Below, piece after piece: positions 7,752-9,583 of a stretch of 9,583 nt of DNA. The notes under the pieces were generated by a model that searched no databases, was not told the origin of the DNA, and saw nothing but the letters and a program-made list of their open reading frames with translations. The first letter of the stretch is position 1. Each line of letters starts with the position of its first letter. The DNA comes from an uncultured Bacteroidales bacterium (GTDB lineage: Bacteria; Bacteroidota; Bacteroidia; Bacteroidales; UBA932): contig CAJOMY010000129.1 of assembly GCA_905235775.1 (NCBI GenBank), positions 1 to 9,583 of the forward strand, read 5' to 3'. The position numbers were made by a program, and so were the translations under genes.

Positions 7752-8819
7752 TTAGTTGTGCATTAAGAACTCTTTCATGAAGGCGTTCAGGTCGCCGTCC
7801 AGGACGCCCTGCGTGTCGGCGGTCTCCCAGCCGGTGCGCAGGTCCTTGACCATCTTGTAGGGGTGCAGGACGTAGGAGCGGATCTGCGAACCCCATTCGA
7901 TCTTCTTCTTCTGCCCCTCGAGCTCGGCCTGCTTCTCCTGGCGCTTCTTGAGCTCGATGTCGTAGAGGCGGGACTTGAGGATGAGCAGGGCCCGCTGGCG
8001 GTTGTCCTGCTGGCTTCGGGTTTCGGTGTTCTCGACCGTGATGCCGGTCGGCAGGTGCCGCACGCGCACGCCGGTCTCCACCTTGTTGACGTTCTGGCCG
8101 CCGTGCCCGCCGGAGCGGAAAGTGTCCCATTCGATGTCCGAAGGGTTGATCTCGATGTTGATGCTGTCGTCCACGAGGGGATACACGAACACGGAACTGA
8201 AGGTGGTCTGGCGCTTGCCCTGGGCGTTGAAGGGGGAAATGCGCACGAGCCGGTGCACGCCGGACTCGGCCTTGAGGTAGCCGTAGGCATACTCGCCCTC
8301 ATACTGGATGGTGCAGGACTTGATGCCGGTCTCGTCGCCTTCGATCTCTTCGGTCACGGTCATCTTGTAGCCGTTGCGCTCGCCCCAGCGCATGTACATG
8401 CGCATCAGCATGGCGCTCCAGTCATTGGCCTCCGTGCCGCCGGCACCGGAGTTGATCGTGAGCACGGCGCCGAGGTTGTCGCCTTCGGCTCCCAGCATGT
8501 TCTTGAGCTCGAGGTCTTCCACCTGCGTGCAGGCCTGCCGGTAGGCGTCGTCGATGTCGCTGCCGTCGGGATCCAGCTCCTGCAGGACTTCCAGGTCCTC
8601 GACGGCGGATTTCGCGCTGTCAAAGGCCGTGACCCAGGCCTTGACGCCGCTCAGGCCCTTGAGGAAGGCCTCGGCCTGCTTGGGGTCGTCCCAGAAATCC
8701 GCAGCCTGGCTCTGCAGCTCCTTTCCCTTGATTTCCTCCCGCTTCCCTTCGATCGCAAGGACCTCGCGGAGCGTCGCCAGACGCTCCTGCAAATCTTTGA
8801 TTTGTTCCTGGGTGATCAT
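7752..8819 (-). CDS. prfB: Peptide chain release factor 2
   Basis: RF2 ends translation at UGA and UAA. The 355-residue product has an N-terminal helical domain (1 to ~110), the stop-codon recognition tripeptide SPF at 195-197, and the peptidyl-tRNA hydrolysis motif GGQ at 240-242 within RSGGHGGQNVNKVETGVRV. The SPF-GGQ spacing of 45 equals that of E. coli RF2 (205 and 250). SPF rather than PxT marks it as RF2, not RF1. The start is the ATG at 8819 (MITQEQIKDL), the usual N-terminus in this phylum. A TTG at 8828 would overlap the promoter. At the position of the family's programmed frameshift (Leu-UGA), the sequence reads CTT-GCG (8759-8754), so the gene is one continuous frame and needs no frameshift. 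It is the first gene of a tight cluster with fumarase and serB. Confidence 0.97.
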   Translation of the reverse strand: MITQEQIKDLQERLATLREVLAIEGKREEIKGKELQSQAADFWDDPKQAEAFLKGLSGVKAWVTAFDSAKSAVEDLEVLQELDPDGSDIDDAYRQACTQVEDLELKNMLGAEGDNLGAVLTINSGAGGTEANDWSAMLMRMYMRWGERNGYKMTVTEEIEGDETGIKSCTIQYEGEYAYGYLKAESGVHRLVRISPFNAQGKRQTTFSSVFVYPLVDDSINIEINPSDIEWDTFRSGGHGGQNVNKVETGVRVRHLPTGITVENTETRSQQDNRQRALLILKSRLYDIELKKRQEKQAELEGQKKKIEWGSQIRSYVLHPYKMVKDLRTGWETADTQGVLDGDLNAFMKEFLMHN

Positions 8820-8825
8820 AGATTG

Positions 8826-8856
8826 CAAAGATAATCATTCTTCGCCAAACCGCCAA
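8826..8856 (-). promoter_or_regulatory. Bacteroidota-type promoter for prfB-fum-serB
   Basis: On the minus strand, TTGG (8856-8853) is followed after 19 nt by TATCTTTG (8833-8826). Both elements and the spacing fit the Bacteroidota -33 TTG / -7 TAnnTTTG promoter. The predicted start of transcription, 4-7 nt past the -7 element, is about 8822-8819, at or next to the prfB ATG (8819). Confidence 0.7.
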
Positions 8857-8877
8857 CCCATCCCCCCTCCCTTCGTC

Positions 8878-9000
8878 CCCTGCAGGCAGGAGCCCGTTAA
8901 CCCGTGGCCGCCCATGGCCTCGTGAATGGGAGGGGCCCGCGCCGACAGGCGTGGGAGGGATGAAGCGTAGCGAAAGGTTTGCTGGCTCCTGCCTGCCGGG
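8878..9000. repeat. 123-bp structured element with terminal inverted repeats
   Basis: GCAGGCAGGAGCC (8882-8894) is an exact inverted repeat of GGCTCCTGCCTGC (8984-8996). CCC (8878-8880) and GGG (8998-9000) extend it past one mismatch to 17 nt. The 89-nt interior contains an 8-bp hairpin (8936-8955), CCCAT/ATGGG (8911-8915 / 8926-8930), and TGGGAGGG twice (8927-8934, 8952-8959). It lies between the murI stop and the prfB promoter. It encodes nothing recognisable. It may be a MITE- or REP-like dispersed element, or a structured 3' end for murI. No target-site duplication was found by eye. Confidence 0.6.
8936..8955. other. Hairpin inside the 123-bp element
   Basis: CCCGCGCC (8936-8943) pairs with GGCGTGGG (8948-8955) around the loop GACA, giving 8 pairs including one G-T. 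It is GC-rich and stable. No T-run follows, so a terminator role for murI is possible but unproven. Confidence 0.5.
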
Positions 9001-9013
9001 AGAGGAGCGGAGC

Positions 9014-9583
9014 TTATAGGGCGAGGGAGGCGAGGGTGCGGAGCGTCGTCGGGTCGCCGGAAGAGAGAAGTTCGAGGGTGGGAGGTTCCGGGTCAAGCCC
9101 GGAATGACTGGCAGGCCCGGAATGACGGATCCCATGTCCGTCGATCACCTTGAGCAGCTGGCGGGCGACGGCGGGGGCCGGGTCGATGATGCGGACGCCG
9201 GGACCGGCGATGCGCTCGATGACGGGCTGCAGGAAGGGATAATGCGTGCAGCCGAGCACGAGGGTGTCCGCCCCGGCGTCCAGCAGGGGCTGCAGGCTCG
9301 CGCGCACCACGCGCTCCACCTCCGGTCCGTCCAGCTCGCCGCGCTCGACCAGTTGCACGAACCCCTCGCCGACGTGCTCTTCGATGCGCACGTTGTCTTG
9401 ATATAATTCCTTGGTGTTGAGGTATTTGCTGCCCTTGAGAGTGCCTGCGGTGGCAAGAACGCCAATCACCCCGGTCTTTGTGCCCAGGGCGGCGGGCTTG
9501 ACGGCGGGCTCCATTCCCACGAAGGGGATGGCGTATTCGCGGCGCAGCATCTCGATGGCGGCAGCCGTGGCGGTGTTGCAGGC
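9014..9583 (-). CDS. murI: Glutamate racemase, C-terminal two thirds (5' end outside window)
   Basis: MurI converts L- to D-glutamate for peptidoglycan. The frame enters from the right edge with ACNTATAAAIEML, the first catalytic-cysteine motif (Cys at 9580-9578). It continues with a GVIGVLATAGTLKG stretch and LVLGCTHYPFLQPVI, which holds the second catalytic cysteine, then IDPAPAVARQLL. That leaves roughly the first 70 or so residues outside. Both racemase cysteines are present. After residue context KVIDGHGIR the family normally goes straight to a short strand and an SGD ending; here HSGPASHSGLDP intervenes, encoded by a repeat-like insert (9086-9126), before PTLELLSSGDP resumes. The frame is kept. 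The last residues after SGDP (TTLRTLASLAL) are variable in the family. The gene ends 13 bp before the 123-bp element and may share no transcript with prfB, which has its own promoter. Confidence 0.93.
   Translation of the reverse strand, partial: ACNTATAAAIEMLRREYAIPFVGMEPAVKPAALGTKTGVIGVLATAGTLKGSKYLNTKELYQDNVRIEEHVGEGFVQLVERGELDGPEVERVVRASLQPLLDAGADTLVLGCTHYPFLQPVIERIAGPGVRIIDPAPAVARQLLKVIDGHGIRHSGPASHSGLDPEPPTLELLSSGDPTTLRTLASLAL
9086..9126. repeat. Palindromic repeat-like insert within murI
   Basis: TTCCGGG (9086-9092) and CCCGGAA (9098-9104) form a 7-bp perfect stem with loop TCAAG. The 12-mer GCCCGGAATGAC occurs at 9097-9108 and again at 9115-9126, an 18-bp period that keeps the reading frame (HSGPAS, HSGLDP). 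On the minus strand the sequence reads GTCATTCCGGGCTTGACC, which I recognise from memory as a dispersed repeat common in many bacterial genomes, often seen in spurious translations as VIPGLTRN. Confidence 0.6.

Noticed and set aside
7747..8130. Upstream extension of the fumarase frame into prfB
   Set aside because: The added residues are a shifted-frame reading of prfB with no fumarase similarity. The ATG at 7746 fits homology and operon spacing.
8820..8828. TTG start for prfB three codons upstream
   Set aside because: It overlaps the -7 promoter element, and the ATG at 8819 gives the usual RF2 N-terminus.
9014..9135. Minus-strand shifted frame reading VIPGLPVIPGLTRNL upstream of prfB
   Set aside because: It is the out-of-frame translation of the repeat within murI, not a gene.

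Overview
The window looks like a chromosomal housekeeping segment from a GC-rich, anaerobic or facultatively anaerobic member of the Bacteroidota, probably Bacteroidales. Three things point there. Two upstream regions carry exact matches to the Bacteroidota -7 promoter element TAnnTTTG (2149-2156 on +, 8833-8826 on -). Starts lack clear Shine-Dalgarno sites. The NrdD/NrdG, class I fumarase, SerB and RF2 proteins resemble Bacteroidales versions, judged from memory rather than by search. I see no rRNA, tRNA, CRISPR, integrase or transposase.

Layout: on the + strand from the left edge lie the 3' part of a MATE-family exporter and an overlapping FucP-type MFS sugar permease. A short intergenic region with a promoter-like element and a strong hairpin follows. 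Next is a translationally coupled nrdD-nrdG pair, encoding the oxygen-sensitive class III ribonucleotide reductase and its radical-SAM activase. nrdG meets the - strand block tail to tail at about 4877-4896, with a small hairpin between.

The - strand block, read right to left, is murI (glutamate racemase, 5' end outside the window), a 123-bp inverted-repeat element, a promoter, then a tight prfB (RF2) - fumarase - serB cluster with gaps of 5 and 11 nt. These cover peptidoglycan precursor supply, translation termination, fumarate/malate interconversion and serine synthesis. They are probably co-transcribed for layout reasons rather than as one pathway.

I do not see an undescribed multi-gene system. 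The unusual points are: (1) serB is frameshifted close to its 3' end, with its conserved last 24 codons intact in another frame; (2) a palindromic repeat-like sequence sits in frame inside the C-terminus of murI; (3) a 123-bp element with 17-nt terminal inverted repeats lies between murI and prfB; (4) prfB lacks the usual programmed-frameshift stop and its promoter almost touches the start codon, suggesting a leaderless or near-leaderless mRNA; (5) the predicted nrdD transcript would begin at a 9-bp perfect hairpin.
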